DNA from: Nocardiopsis prasina DSM 43845
Lineage (GTDB): Bacteria; Actinomycetota; Actinomycetes; Streptosporangiales; Streptosporangiaceae
Direction: 5' to 3'
Assembly (NCBI RefSeq): GCF_000341265.1
Contig: NZ_ANAE01000082.1
Span: 36,619 to 69,778 of the forward strand
DNA: 33,160 nt
Part shown: one piece after another, positions 1 to 7,948 of the stretch
Layout: each line of letters opens with the position of its first letter
Position numbering within the stretch: position 1 is the first letter of the stretch
Translations under genes and position numbers: made by a program
The notes under the pieces: model-generated
The model's database searches: none
Told to the model about the DNA's origin: nothing
What the model saw: the letters and a program-made list of their open reading frames with translations, nothing else

Positions 1-295
1 CGACCGCCGCGATCAGCGGCTTCCTCGGGCCGCGCTCGGCGAAACCGCCGAACCCGCGCCCCTCGACCACGGGGACCTCGCCCTGCATGAAGGCCTTGAG
101 GTCCATTCCGGCGCAGAAGGTGCCGCCGGCGCCGGTGATGATCGCGACGTTGACGTCCTTGCGGGCGTCCACGTCGTCGAGGGCCTCGGCGATGCGCGCC
201 GCGACCGCCGCGTTCACGGCGTTCTTCGCCTTGGGACGGTTGATGGTGATGACGGCGACGCCGTCCTCAGCCGTGTAGAGAACCTCGTCGGACAC
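1..295 (-). CDS. Enoyl-CoA hydratase/isomerase (crotonase) family protein, partial
   Basis: This is the N-terminal 98 codons of a crotonase-fold protein; the rest lies outside the left edge. The family hydrates trans-2-enoyl-CoA or carries out related acyl-CoA reactions in the cytoplasm. The start is GTG at 295-293, with AGGAGG a few bases upstream overlapping the stop codon of the dehydrogenase gene before it. Visible signatures are the early beta-strand ending in INRP (residues 18-21), KNAVN near residue 24 and the TGAGGTFCAGMDLKAF block at about residues 54-69, which is the CoA/oxyanion-hole region of the family. The catalytic acids lie beyond the window, so hydratase, isomerase and other crotonase activities cannot be separated. 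The 9-nt gap to the SDR gene implies one operon, probably for fatty-acyl-CoA oxidation. Confidence 0.9.
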   Translation of the reverse strand, partial: MSDEVLYTAEDGVAVITINRPKAKNAVNAAVAARIAEALDDVDARKDVNVAIITGAGGTFCAGMDLKAFMQGEVPVVEGRGFGGFAERGPRKPLIAAV

Positions 296-304
296 GGTGT
301 CCTC

Positions 305-1078
305 CTACTTCGGGGGCATGCGCAGGGCGCCGTCGATCCGGACGACCTCGCCGTTGACGTAGCTGACCTCCAGCAGGGTCCGGGCGAGCTTGCCGAACTC
401 CTTGGCGGTGCCCAGGCGCTTGGGGAAGGGCACCGGGGCGGCCAGACGCTGCTTGAACTCCTCCGAGCCCGGGCCGTCGCCGTAGATGGGCGTCTCCAGG
501 ATGCCGGGGGCGATGGTGTTGACGGTGACGCCGATCGCGGCGAGGTCGCGCGCGGCCGGGAGGGTCATGCCGATCACGCCGCCCTTGGAGGAGGAGTAGG
601 CGATCTGGCCGATCTGGCCCTCGATGCCCGCGAGGGAGGCGGTGTTGAGGATGGAGCCGCGCTCGCCGTCCTCGTTGACCGGCTCGGTCTTGGCGATCTC
701 GGCGGCCGACAGCCGGAGCACGTTGAACGTGCCGATGAGGTTGACCTGGATGACCTTCTGGTAGCTGTCCAGGTCGTGGGGGTTGCCGCTGCGGTCCACC
801 GTGCGGGTGGCCCAGCCGATCCCGGCGCAGGAGACCGCGACCCGGAAGGGCTTGCCGGTGTCGACCGCGGCCTGGACGGCGGCCTTGACCTGGTCCTCCT
901 GGGAGACGTCGGTGGAGACGAAGACGCCACCGATCTCCTTGGCGACCGCCTCGCCGCGCTCGGCGTTGAGGTCGGCGACGACGACGGTGGCACCGGCGGA
1001 GGCGAGTTCCCTGGCGGTGGCCTCACCGAGGCCACTGGCGCCGCCCGAGACGAGGGCGGAGATTCCGTTGAGATCCAT
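305..1078 (-). CDS. SDR-family 3-hydroxyacyl-CoA dehydrogenase-like oxidoreductase
   Basis: A 257-residue classical short-chain dehydrogenase. The Rossmann motif SGGASGLG is at residues 11-18, and Asp36 after the second strand indicates NAD rather than NADP. CAG at 84-86 replaces the usual NAG. The catalytic set is Asn113, Ser148, Tyr161 and Lys165 (YSSSK). The sequence resembles type-2 (HSD17B10-like) 3-hydroxyacyl-CoA dehydrogenases throughout, which oxidise 3-hydroxyacyl-CoA to 3-ketoacyl-CoA. The next gene downstream, 9 nt away, is a crotonase, the preceding step of beta-oxidation, which supports that role. The ATG start at 1078 begins at the N-terminal MDLNG typical of this subgroup. Other SDR substrates remain possible. 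Confidence 0.92.
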   Translation of the reverse strand: MDLNGISALVSGGASGLGEATARELASAGATVVVADLNAERGEAVAKEIGGVFVSTDVSQEDQVKAAVQAAVDTGKPFRVAVSCAGIGWATRTVDRSGNPHDLDSYQKVIQVNLIGTFNVLRLSAAEIAKTEPVNEDGERGSILNTASLAGIEGQIGQIAYSSSKGGVIGMTLPAARDLAAIGVTVNTIAPGILETPIYGDGPGSEEFKQRLAAPVPFPKRLGTAKEFGKLARTLLEVSYVNGEVVRIDGALRMPPK

Positions 1079-1100
1079 GGCCGCACTCTACAGAGAATGT

Positions 1101-1130
1101 GACCCGCACACTAGAACCGGGTTCGGTTAA
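1101..1130 (-). promoter_or_regulatory. Candidate promoter and operator in front of the SDR-crotonase pair
   Basis: On the minus strand a -10-like TAGTGT lies at 1113-1108, about 30 nt before the SDR start codon. Directly upstream of it is an 11-bp palindrome, GAACC-G-GGTTC, at 1114-1124. No convincing -35 is visible. The position suits a repressor site of a dimeric regulator such as the TetR-type regulators of acyl-CoA metabolism, but this is inference from symmetry and position only. Confidence 0.3.
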
Positions 1131-1221
1131 TCGCGGGTAGCACCGTGACCAGCGCCGTTGGAACCCGCAAGAGCGGGTATCAGCAAGGCGTGTTCTTCTG
1201 TCGTCACTCAGCGCTACCTTC

Positions 1222-1251
1222 CTGTCATGCGAAGAACAGCGACACTAGAGT
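1222..1251 (+). promoter_or_regulatory. Candidate sigma-70 promoter of the Uma2-family gene
   Basis: CTGTCA at 1222-1227 (4 of 6 consensus -35 bases) and TAGAGT at 1246-1251 (TANNNT type -10 common in actinomycetes) are separated by 18 nt. Transcription would start near 1258, leaving a short leader with GGAGG at 1271-1275 before the ATG at 1281. Confidence 0.4.
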
Positions 1252-1280
1252 GGCCCCAGGAATCGACCCAGGAGGATTCG

Positions 1281-1877
1281 ATGGCCGAGCCGCTCCCCGA
1301 CTGGTTCCTCACCCCGCCCGGGGGCTGGACCGCTGATGCCATGGACCGACTTCCTCCGGGAGTACCCCGGATGGAACTCATCGACGGAGCGCTCGTCTTG
1401 CTTTCCCCCCAGACCCGTTTTCACTCGCACGTCATGCGCCACCTGGCCAACGCTCTGGAGGAAGCGGCACCGAAGAACGTCGACATCCTTCTGGAGATGA
1501 CCATGAAGCTGGGCAAGTACCAGCGCCCCGAGCCCGACATCCTCGTCTACGAGTTCGAGGAGGGGAAGGACGACCACCTCGACTGGTACCAGGCCACCCA
1601 CGTCCCGCCCGAGGACGTTCTCATCGCGGTCGAGATCGTCTCCCCGGAGTCCCGGGAGCGGGACCGCACCACCAAGCCGATGAAGTACGCGGCAGCCGGG
1701 ATCCCGCACTTCTGGCGGATCGAACCGGAGGAGACGGGGCCCGCGATCCACGTGTACGAACTCGACGGGGGCCGTGATCCCCGCTACGTCCCGACCACCA
1801 TCGCCCGGGAGCGGCTCAAGCTGGACGTGCCCTTCCCGATCGACGTCGACGTGCGGGCGCTGGCCCCTCGGCGCTGA
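1281..1877 (+). CDS. Uma2 family (DUF820) PD-(D/E)XK nuclease-like protein
   Basis: A 198-residue protein of the Uma2/DUF820 family, a restriction-endonuclease-fold group abundant in actinobacteria and cyanobacteria whose physiological role is unsettled. The nuclease core is seen as PEPDILVY (Asp86), then VEIVSPES (Glu118) followed by a basic stretch with Lys132/Lys135 and the closing GIPHFWRIEP block, as in other members. The start is ATG 1281 because GGAGG sits 5 nt upstream; an earlier in-frame start at 1158 would add 41 residues not typical of the family. It is the only plus-strand gene in the first 6 kb and converges on the glucokinase gene with a gap of only 3 nt. Stand-alone Uma2 genes are common, so no defence role is implied. 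Confidence 0.88.
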   Translation: MAEPLPDWFLTPPGGWTADAMDRLPPGVPRMELIDGALVLLSPQTRFHSHVMRHLANALEEAAPKNVDILLEMTMKLGKYQRPEPDILVYEFEEGKDDHLDWYQATHVPPEDVLIAVEIVSPESRERDRTTKPMKYAAAGIPHFWRIEPEETGPAIHVYELDGGRDPRYVPTTIARERLKLDVPFPIDVDVRALAPRR

Positions 1878-1880
1878 CCC

Positions 1881-2909
1881 TCACCAGCGGGCCCTGCCCA
1901 GGCGCTGCTGGCGGCGGCGTCCGCGCCCCCTCGGCAGGGCCTCGCGCGCGAGGTCGGCGGCGCCCACCAGCCCCGCCTCGTTGCCCAGGGCGGCGGCGAC
2001 CACCCGGGCCTCCGGCCGGTAGCCGCGACCGGTCAGCCCCTTCGCGAACGCGTTCCGCGCCGGGTCGAGCAGCAGCTCCCCCGCCTCGGACACGCCCCCG
2101 CCGATCACGAACAGCTCCGGGTCGAAGGCGGCCGCCAGGTTGGCCAGCCCCACGCCCAGCCACCCGCCCGCCTCCTCCATCAGTTCGCGGCAGGCGCGGT
2201 CCCCCTTCCGGGCCAGCTCGCTCACCAGCGGCCCGGTGATCAGCGCCGGGTCCCCGCCCACCGCCTGCCACAGCACCTCGGCCACCGGGGACTCCGACCT
2301 CACCAGCTCACGGGCCTCACGAGTGAGCGCGTTACCGCTCGCGTACTGCTCCCAGCAGCCCCGGTTCCCGCACTCACAGCGGTGCCCGCCCGGCACCACC
2401 GTCATGTGACCGAACTCCCCCGCCAACCCGTACCGCCCGCGTCTGAGCTGACCGCCCAGGACGATCGCGCCGCCGATCCCCGTCCCCAGGTTCACCACCA
2501 CGACGTCGTCCACACCCCGCGCCGCCCCGGCCCGTACCTCGGCCCACGCCGAGGCGTTGGCGTCGTTCTCCACCACCACGGGCAGCCCCAGGCGCACCGA
2601 CAGCGCGTCCCTGAGCGGCTCCTCACGCCACGACAGGTGGGGAGCGAACAGCACCCGGGAACGGCGCTCGTCGACGAACCCGGCGGCGCCCACGCCGACG
2701 GCCCGCACCCGGTACTCCCTGCGCAGCTCGGACACGACGGACACGATCGTGTCCTCCACCACAGTGGGGCTCTTGCTGCGCTCCGGGGTCTCCGTCCGCA
2801 GCCGTGCCAGCACCCTCCCGCCCGGAGTGACCACCCCGGCGGCGACCTTCGTACCGCCGATGTCCACACCGACGGTCAGGGAGTGCCCGTACCGCGCGTC
2901 CGTCATCAT
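1881..2909 (-). CDS. glkA: ROK family glucokinase
   Basis: A 342-residue sugar kinase that would phosphorylate glucose with ATP to glucose-6-phosphate in the cytoplasm. DIGGTK at residues 16-21 is the phosphate-binding loop, END at 114-116 supplies the catalytic Asp116, and NLGTGIGG at 140-147 is the second phosphate motif. EFGH gives His168, which with Cys178, Cys180 and Cys185 of the ROK CxCGxxGCxE motif binds the structural zinc. The sequence closely resembles the Streptomyces GlkA type used in glucose metabolism and carbon catabolite repression. The start is ATG 2909 with GGAG five bases upstream; a longer frame to 3002 has no such site. It lies downstream of glmM but a terminator separates them. 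Specificity for glucose is inferred from the family. Confidence 0.88.
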   Translation of the reverse strand: MMTDARYGHSLTVGVDIGGTKVAAGVVTPGGRVLARLRTETPERSKSPTVVEDTIVSVVSELRREYRVRAVGVGAAGFVDERRSRVLFAPHLSWREEPLRDALSVRLGLPVVVENDANASAWAEVRAGAARGVDDVVVVNLGTGIGGAIVLGGQLRRGRYGLAGEFGHMTVVPGGHRCECGNRGCWEQYASGNALTREARELVRSESPVAEVLWQAVGGDPALITGPLVSELARKGDRACRELMEEAGGWLGVGLANLAAAFDPELFVIGGGVSEAGELLLDPARNAFAKGLTGRGYRPEARVVAAALGNEAGLVGAADLAREALPRGRGRRRQQRLGRARW

Positions 2910-3007
2910 GCCCGCTCCACTCCACCGGCCGGGGACCCCACGGCCCCGGTCATCCGACCCTAGGGACCGGCCCGTCCGGGCCCGCCCCACCACACCGCAC
3001 ACACACG

Positions 3008-3045
3008 AAAACGCGCACCCGGGCCGTTGTGTGCCCGGATGCGCG
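3008..3045 (-). terminator. Rho-independent terminator after glmM
   Basis: On the minus strand, CGCGCA-T-CCGGGC (3045-3033) pairs with GCCCGG-G-TGCGCG (3024-3012), a 13-bp stem with one T-G wobble and an 8-nt loop. TTTTC follows at 3011-3007. It begins 22 nt after the glmM stop codon and separates glmM from the glucokinase gene. Confidence 0.8.
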
Positions 3046-3066
3046 CAGGGATCGTGGGAGGAGCCC

Positions 3067-4404
3067 CTACCCGAGAGCGGTGCGCACCACCCCGGCCAGG
3101 CGCTCGGCCACGGCCGCGGCCTGCTCCTGTTCGGGGGCCTCCACCATCACGCGGACCTTCGGCTCGGTCCCGCTCGGCCGGATGAGAACCCGGCCGGTCT
3201 CGCCCAGCTCGGCCTCGGCCTTGCGGACGGCGGCGGCCAGTTCCTCGGACTCGGCCGCCTTGGACCTGTCCACGTCCGGGACGTTGATGAGGATCTGCGG
3301 CAGACGCGTCATGACCTTGGCCAGCTCCGCCAGGCCCTGCCCGCGGTGTGCCATGGCGGCCAGCAGGTGCAGACCGGTCAGCAGACCGTCGCCGGTGGTG
3401 GCGTGGTCCAGCAGGATCACGTGGCCGGACTGCTCGCCGCCCAGCCCGAACCCGCCGCGCTTCATCTCCTCCAGCACGTAGCGGTCACCGACCGCGGTCT
3501 CCACCACGGCGACGCCCTCGCGCGCCATCGCCAGTTTCAGACCGAGGTTGGACATGACCGTCACCACGAGGGTGTCCTTCTCCAGGCGCCCGGCCTCCTT
3601 GGCCTCCGTGGCCAGGATCGCCAGGATCTGGTCGCCGTCCACCACGTTGCCCTCGGAGTCCACCGCCAGGCAGCGGTCGGCGTCGCCGTCGTTGGCGATA
3701 CCCGCGTCAGCGCCGTGCAGCCGCACCGCCTCCTGGAGGGACCCCAGGCTGGTGGAACCGCACCCCTGGTTGATGTTGTGCCCGTCCGGCCGGTCACCGA
3801 TCGCGATGACCTCCGCGCCCGCCCGGCGCAGCGCCTCGGGGGCGACCGTGCTGGCCGCGCCGTGGGCGCAGTCCATGACGACCTTGAGCCCGTCCAGGCG
3901 GTGCGGCAGGGAGTCCAGGACGTGCTGGGTGTACCGCTCCGCACCGTCGTGGGACTCGGTGACGCGGCCGACCGCGTCACCCACGGCGGGGGTCGAGGGC
4001 ACGCCGAGCATGCCCTCGATCTCCTCCTCCAGAGAGTCCTCGAGCTTCTGCCCGCCCCGGGCGAAGAACTTGATCCCGTTGTCCGGGGCCGGGTTGTGGC
4101 TCGCCGAGAGCATCACGCCGAAGTCGGCGCCCAGGGCACCGGTGAGGTACGCCACGGCCGGGGTGGGCAGCACACCGACCTTGACCACGTCCACGCCAGT
4201 GCTCGCCAGACCCGCGACGACCGCGGCCTCCAGGAACTCCCCGGACGCGCGTGGGTCGCGTCCGACCACGGCCAGCGGTCGACGGTCACCGTCGGTCGCG
4301 GCCAGGACCCTCGCCGCCGCGATGGACAGTTCCAAGGTGAGCGAAGCGGTCAGGTCTCGTCCCGCGAGACCGCGTACGCCGTCGGTTCCGAACAGCCGAG
4401 CCAC
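3067..4404 (-). CDS. glmM: Phosphoglucosamine mutase GlmM
   Basis: Converts glucosamine-6-phosphate to glucosamine-1-phosphate, on the route to UDP-GlcNAc for peptidoglycan. The 445 residues are standard length. The phosphoserine loop SASHNP is at residues 100-105, with Ser102 as the expected phosphorylated residue. The metal loop DGDADR is at 239-244, the sugar-binding GEQSGH at 323-328 and the phosphate-binding RPSGTEP at 409-415. The start is the GTG at 4404-4402, where the family's N-terminal [11 protein letters not shown] begins, with GGGG about nine bases upstream; a longer frame to 4536 runs through the rpsI terminator and is not credible. It is third in the rplM-rpsI-glmM order common in actinobacteria and firmicutes. 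A terminator precedes it, so its expression may depend on readthrough or on its own promoter. Confidence 0.97.
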   Translation of the reverse strand: MARLFGTDGVRGLAGRDLTASLTLELSIAAARVLAATDGDRRPLAVVGRDPRASGEFLEAAVVAGLASTGVDVVKVGVLPTPAVAYLTGALGADFGVMLSASHNPAPDNGIKFFARGGQKLEDSLEEEIEGMLGVPSTPAVGDAVGRVTESHDGAERYTQHVLDSLPHRLDGLKVVMDCAHGAASTVAPEALRRAGAEVIAIGDRPDGHNINQGCGSTSLGSLQEAVRLHGADAGIANDGDADRCLAVDSEGNVVDGDQILAILATEAKEAGRLEKDTLVVTVMSNLGLKLAMAREGVAVVETAVGDRYVLEEMKRGGFGLGGEQSGHVILLDHATTGDGLLTGLHLLAAMAHRGQGLAELAKVMTRLPQILINVPDVDRSKAAESEELAAAVRKAEAELGETGRVLIRPSGTEPKVRVMVEAPEQEQAAAVAERLAGVVRTALG

Positions 4405-4482
4405 AGGCGACAGCCCCTTTCGAAAGCGGCACCGGAGAGAGCCGGCGCCGGTGAAGTTCAGCGTGGCGGAGAAAGCCACCGG

Positions 4483-4533
4483 AAAAACCAAAAGCCCGTA
4501 CGCCGTCCCCGACAGAGGGAACGACGTACGGGC
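4483..4533 (-). terminator. Strong Rho-independent terminator between rpsI and glmM
   Basis: On the minus strand the outer stem is GCCCGTACG (4533-4525) with CGTACGGGC (4502-4494), perfect over 9 bp. After one mismatch an inner stem of 7 bp (CGTTCCC with GGGGACG, one wobble) closes a 6-nt loop. The tail is TTTTGGTTTTT at 4493-4483. It lies 36 nt after the rpsI stop codon and should reduce transcription into glmM. Confidence 0.85.
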
Positions 4534-4568
4534 CAAAGCTCAGCCGCGCAGGAGTCGGCGCATGAGCA

Positions 4569-5078
4569 TTAGCGCTTGGAGAACTGCGGAGCCTTGCGCG
4601 CCTTCTTGAGACCGGCCTTCTTCCGCTCGACCTCGCGGTCGTCACGGGTGAGGAAGCCGGCCTTCTTCAGGGTCGGACGGTTGTTCTCGGCGTCCAGCGT
4701 CGCCAGCGCACGGGCGATGCCGTGACGCAGGGCGCCAGCCTGGCCGCTGGTGCCGCCGCCGTCAAGACGGGCGAAGACGTCGTAGGCGCCGTCGAACCCG
4801 AGCGAGACGAACGGGTCCTTGACCGTCTGCTGGTGGACCTTGTCCGGGAAGTAGACATCAAGCGGCTTGCCGTTGATCTTCCACTCGCCCGAACCGGGGG
4901 CGATGCGAACGCGGGCGACGGCCTGCTTACGCCGACCGGTACCGGCGCTGGGGCCGGACGCGGTGGGAACGTAGGCGGCGGTCGTCTCGTCCGACTCGCT
5001 CGTGTACTCGGAGGGGAACTCCTCCGGGTTCTCGGCGATTTCCTGCTCGACGTCTTCGATGCCGGTGGGCTCGACCAC
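4569..5078 (-). CDS. rpsI: Small ribosomal subunit protein uS9 (S9)
   Basis: S9 binds the 3' major (head) domain of 16S rRNA; its C-terminal tail reaches the P-site tRNA. The 169-residue protein has the conserved core from [13 protein letters not shown] and the universal basic tail ending QFSKR. About 40 acidic residues rich in Glu, Ser and Thr precede the core, an extension usual in actinobacteria. The start is GTG 5078, with GAGG 7 nt upstream in the 37-nt gap after the rplM stop; in-frame codons to 5186 lie inside rplM. It forms an operon with rplM. S9 and L13 are commonly co-transcribed. Confidence 0.97.
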   Translation of the reverse strand: MVEPTGIEDVEQEIAENPEEFPSEYTSESDETTAAYVPTASGPSAGTGRRKQAVARVRIAPGSGEWKINGKPLDVYFPDKVHQQTVKDPFVSLGFDGAYDVFARLDGGGTSGQAGALRHGIARALATLDAENNRPTLKKAGFLTRDDREVERKKAGLKKARKAPQFSKR

Positions 5079-5115
5079 GGTTATCCTCGTGCTTCCTGTA
5101 AAAGTCTGCGAACGC

Positions 5116-5565
5116 CTACGCGGGCTGCTCGATCTTCTTGATTTCGAACGGGACCGGCTGCTGGGCCTGGTGCGGGTGCTCCGCACCGGCGTACACCTTG
5201 AGCTTCTTGCCCATCTGACGACCGAGGGAGCCCTTGGGGAGCATGCCCTTGACGGCCTTCTCGATGGCGCGCTCGGGGTTCTTCTCCAGCAGGTCGGCGT
5301 ACGCGATCGAACGCAGACCGCCAGGGTAACCGGAGTGCCGGTAGGCCCGCTTCTGCTCCAGCTTCTTGCCGGTCAGGGCGACCTTCTCGGCGTTCACGAC
5401 GATGACGAAGTCGCCGGTGTCGATGTGGGGCGCGTAGTAGGGCTTGTGCTTGCCCCGAAGCAGCGTGGCGACCTGGCTCGCCATACGCCCGAGCACGAGA
5501 TCGGTAGCGTCGACAACGTGCCACTGACGCTGGACATCGTTTGGTTTGGGGCTGTATGTGCGCAC
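5116..5565 (-). CDS. rplM: Large ribosomal subunit protein uL13 (L13)
   Basis: L13 is an early-assembling 23S rRNA-binding protein, and in some bacteria it represses its own operon. The 149 residues match the family length. Conserved blocks are [16 protein letters not shown] near the N-terminus, the central [12 protein letters not shown] and the region [18 protein letters not shown]. The start is GTG 5565 (VRTYSPKP), with GAAGG about 9 nt upstream; the frame is open to 5793 but crosses the structured leader. A strong promoter lies 245-274 nt upstream, and three hairpins fill the leader, so autogenous control is plausible. Confidence 0.97.
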   Translation of the reverse strand: MRTYSPKPNDVQRQWHVVDATDLVLGRMASQVATLLRGKHKPYYAPHIDTGDFVIVVNAEKVALTGKKLEQKRAYRHSGYPGGLRSIAYADLLEKNPERAIEKAVKGMLPKGSLGRQMGKKLKVYAGAEHPHQAQQPVPFEIKKIEQPA

Positions 5566-5598
5566 GATCGTTCGCCTTCGCTCTTCCAGTCGGCTGCC

Positions 5599-5683
5599 CC
5601 ATCCCGAACGGGATGGTGGACTCGTATTAAGGAACACCCCTACGGGTGCGGGGCCGAACAGCCCCCGCGGGTGCGGGGCTGTT
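5599..5683 (-). promoter_or_regulatory. Structured rplM mRNA leader with a duplicated 18-nt element
   Basis: Three potential stems lie in the 5' leader of rplM. AACAGCCCC (minus strand 5683-5675) pairs with GGGGCTGTT (5665-5657). An 18-nt element occurs twice, at 5662-5679 and 5637-5654, differing at two or three bases, with a 25-nt period. CCATCCC-GTTC-GGGATGG forms a perfect 7-bp hairpin at 5616-5599. The arrangement resembles r-protein autoregulatory leaders, but no family motif was identified. Confidence 0.5.
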
Positions 5684-5809
5684 ACTTGGCCGGATGTCCC
5701 ATGTCCAATCAGGACGACCCGGTCGTGAGTGCGCAGACGATGGTGCGTGGATCGGCACCCAGCTTCGGGAGTTTGGGGCCCACGGCAACTCAACGCACAA
5801 CGACGAAAT

Positions 5810-5839
5810 ACCCTACCTGTCCACCCTAACGCAGGTCAA
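5810..5839 (-). promoter_or_regulatory. Sigma-70 promoter of rplM-rpsI
   Basis: On the minus strand TTGACC (5839-5834) and TAGGGT (5815-5810) are separated by 18 nt, close to the actinomycete housekeeping consensus TTGAC-18-TAGNNT. Transcription would start near 5803 and give a leader of about 238 nt before the GTG of rplM. Confidence 0.75.
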
Positions 5840-5894
5840 AGCGCGCGCAGGGCCGACCGATGGGATACGTCTGGCGGGAAAGCGCCGGGACGGG

Positions 5895-5923
5895 TTCACA
5901 TCCGTGACCTCTCCGCCTTTTAT
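5895..5923 (+). promoter_or_regulatory. Candidate promoter of the Pro-rich membrane protein gene
   Basis: TTCACA at 5895-5900 (5 of 6 consensus) is followed after 17 nt by TTTTAT at 5918-5923, inside the only AT-rich patch of the divergent region (TTTTATTAT). Transcription near 5930 would leave a leader of about 220 nt before the proposed start at 6154. Between this site and the rplM promoter I see no further gene. Confidence 0.4.
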
Positions 5924-6143
5924 TATGCCTGTCGCCGGGAGTGCTTCGTCCTGCCCTCGCCCGCGCGTTGGTTACGCTTGCACCGAAAGGCCGGTATCCG
6001 CCCGGTACCACGGGCGGTGCCCCGCACCTTGGAGACGCCCGTCACGATCGCCGAGCGTCCGCCCAACCGGTACGAAAGCCACGAGGCGGACACAGGCCAC
6101 GGGCCACGGCGAGCCGCGACCCAGTCCCACTCCCAGAGCCTTC

Positions 6144-6156
6144 GGAGACTCCCATC
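6144..6156 (+). promoter_or_regulatory. Ribosome binding site pointing to an ATC start codon
   Basis: GGAGA at 6144-6148 lies 6 nt before ATC AGC ACC CAT at 6154. No ATG, GTG or TTG occurs in frame between TTG 5968 and this point. The translated segment before 6154 has weak third-position G/C bias, as expected of leader rather than coding DNA, and residues from ISTHPNPPQYGPDG onward look like a normal protein N-terminus. Confidence 0.45.
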
Positions 6157-7926
6157 AGCACCCATCCGAACCCGCCTCAGTACGGCCCAGACGGACGACC
6201 TCTCCAGCCGGAGGCAGGCGACGGTCGGGACCTGCTCGGGGCGCCCTCCCAGTCTGACGGCCAGCATTCCACATCCGGACCGCAGTGGCCGCACGGTTCG
6301 CCCGCCGCGGGCCCCTCCGGCCCGCAGTTCCCGCCGTACGCCGGTCCGAGCGGCCCACAGGCGCCGCCGCCCGCCGCGGGCCCTCCCCCGCACGGTCAGT
6401 TCCCCCAACCCCCGCAAGGCGGCACCGGTCAGCAGGGCGTTCCCGGAGCACACAGCGGCCCCCAACCCCCGCAGCACACCGGACCCAACGGTCCGCAGGC
6501 GCCGCCGCACCACGGCGGCCCGCAGCAGGGACGACCCCCGTTCGGAGGCCCGGCCGGACCCACCGGCGGCCACCCCGGAATGGGACATCTCACTCAGAGC
6601 GGCCCCAACGTGCCCCCGGGTGCGCCCCAGGGCGGCCCGCAGGGCCCCGGGCGCCCGGTCGCGGGACCGCAGGCGCCGGGCCAGCCCTACCCCGGCCAGC
6701 CCCTGCCTCCCGGCGCGCCACACCCCGGGCAGGGTGCCCCGGTGCCCCCGCACGCGCAGGGCCGCCCGCCGCAGCCCCCGCCCGGACAGCATCCGGGCCA
6801 CCACCCGGATCAGCCCGGCCCTCACCCGGGACACCCCGGCACGGGTCCCCAGGTTCCGCCTGGCGCGCCCCAGGCGATGCCCACGGGCGGCCAGCCGTCC
6901 ATGCGCGGGCCCATCCCGCCCCCGCCGAACTCCCTTCCCCCCGGCGCCCACGGTGCTCCCGGGGGCCCCGGAGGCCCGGGTGCGCCCGGCATGCCACCGC
7001 ACGGCGCGCCCTCGGGCGGCAACCGTCCGCCCGCCTACCCAGCACAGCAGCCCGAGCCGCCCAGGCCCGCCGAGGATCCGGTCTTCCCGGACGACGCCAT
7101 GGGCGCCACCCAGAACCTGCGCGCGGTTCCCGCCGCCAGCCCCTCCGGCGCCAACCGCCCGCTCTACCGGGACGAGGTGCCCGAGGACGCCGGGGCCGAC
7201 ACCGCCCAGTTCGACGTCCAGAGCGTGCGGGACGACTACGAAGAGTACGACGACTACGACGACTACGACGACCGGCCCGCACGGAAGCGGCCCCGGAGCC
7301 AGCTCGTCCTCATGGGCGCGGGTTTCGTGGCCCTCCTCGCGATCGCTGGCGGCGGCGCCTTCTACTTCGGCTCCGGCGGCTCCGGCGCCACCCCGGTCTC
7401 CGACGAGGGAGCCGACTCCGGGGCCCTCGCCGCGGACGGCCTCTTCCCCGAGGAGATCGAGGTCGAGGGTCAGGGCACGTTCAGCCGGGTCGCCGTCGAC
7501 GACAGCGACGACTGCGCCGCGGGTACCCACGGCGACTACGGCCAGGTGCTCGCCGACAACGACTGCCGCCAACTGGTGCGCGCCTCGTACCTGAGCGAGG
7601 ACCAGAACCACGCGGTCACGGTCGGGATCGCCGCCATGCCGAGCGACTCCGAGGCCGAGACCGCTCTGGGAGCCCAGGACCTGGTCGGCGCGGAGTGGTT
7701 CGCCGGGCTGCCCGGCGATGAGGGCACCCCTGCCGAACGCCTCGGCTACTCGGGCGGCCACGGCAGCAGCGGACAGTGGGGCCGCTACCTCCTCTTCTCC
7801 CTGTCCGCCAACAGCGACGGCAGCGACGAGGGCTCCGAGGACGGCGGCGACGCCACCGAGCTGCGCGACATCGGCGAGGGGTTCATCGAGACCGTGCACG
7901 GGGCACTCGCCGACGACCGCGCCTGA
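6154..7926 (+). CDS. Pro/Gly/Gln-rich single-pass membrane protein of unknown function
   Basis: About 590 residues if translated from the ATC at 6154; the frame is open to GTG 5941. Residues 1 to about 360 are a disordered low-complexity region of Pro, Gly, Gln and Ala with repeated GPQ, GGP and HPG units. An acidic Asp/Tyr run follows, then a basic cluster (ARKRPR) and one hydrophobic helix at about residues 384-406. By the positive-inside rule the Pro-rich part is cytoplasmic and the last ~185 residues are outside. That outer domain has two Cys close together, suggesting a disulfide, and no motif I recognise. Similar architectures occur in actinobacterial envelope proteins of unknown role. 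It is divergent from rplM and convergent with truA. Confidence 0.82.
   Translation: MSTHPNPPQYGPDGRPLQPEAGDGRDLLGAPSQSDGQHSTSGPQWPHGSPAAGPSGPQFPPYAGPSGPQAPPPAAGPPPHGQFPQPPQGGTGQQGVPGAHSGPQPPQHTGPNGPQAPPHHGGPQQGRPPFGGPAGPTGGHPGMGHLTQSGPNVPPGAPQGGPQGPGRPVAGPQAPGQPYPGQPLPPGAPHPGQGAPVPPHAQGRPPQPPPGQHPGHHPDQPGPHPGHPGTGPQVPPGAPQAMPTGGQPSMRGPIPPPPNSLPPGAHGAPGGPGGPGAPGMPPHGAPSGGNRPPAYPAQQPEPPRPAEDPVFPDDAMGATQNLRAVPAASPSGANRPLYRDEVPEDAGADTAQFDVQSVRDDYEEYDDYDDYDDRPARKRPRSQLVLMGAGFVALLAIAGGGAFYFGSGGSGATPVSDEGADSGALAADGLFPEEIEVEGQGTFSRVAVDDSDDCAAGTHGDYGQVLADNDCRQLVRASYLSEDQNHAVTVGIAAMPSDSEAETALGAQDLVGAEWFAGLPGDEGTPAERLGYSGGHGSSGQWGRYLLFSLSANSDGSDEGSEDGGDATELRDIGEGFIETVHGALADDRA
7231..7272 (+). repeat. 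Tandem Asp-Asp-Tyr codon repeat
   Basis: Fourteen codons encode DDYEEYDDYDDYDD; GACGACTAC recurs with a 9-nt period. The tract lies just before the basic cluster and membrane helix of the Pro-rich protein. Such short tandem DNA can change copy number by slippage. Confidence 0.85.
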
Positions 7927-7948
7927 CGGGGCCCGGACCCGCACACGA

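Noticed and set aside
1281..1877. Uma2-family protein as part of a defence island
   Set aside because: No toxin, methyltransferase or other defence gene is adjacent; such genes are scattered singly in actinobacterial genomes.
4405..4536. N-terminal extension of GlmM to 4536 with a hydrophobic segment
   Set aside because: It would translate the rpsI terminator hairpin; the family N-terminus begins at GTG 4404.
2557..4609. Long plus-strand open frames opposite glk and glmM
   Set aside because: They are mirror frames produced by GC-rich codon bias; the minus strand encodes well-conserved GlmM and ROK proteins, and the plus-strand translations are Arg/Pro-rich with no family features.
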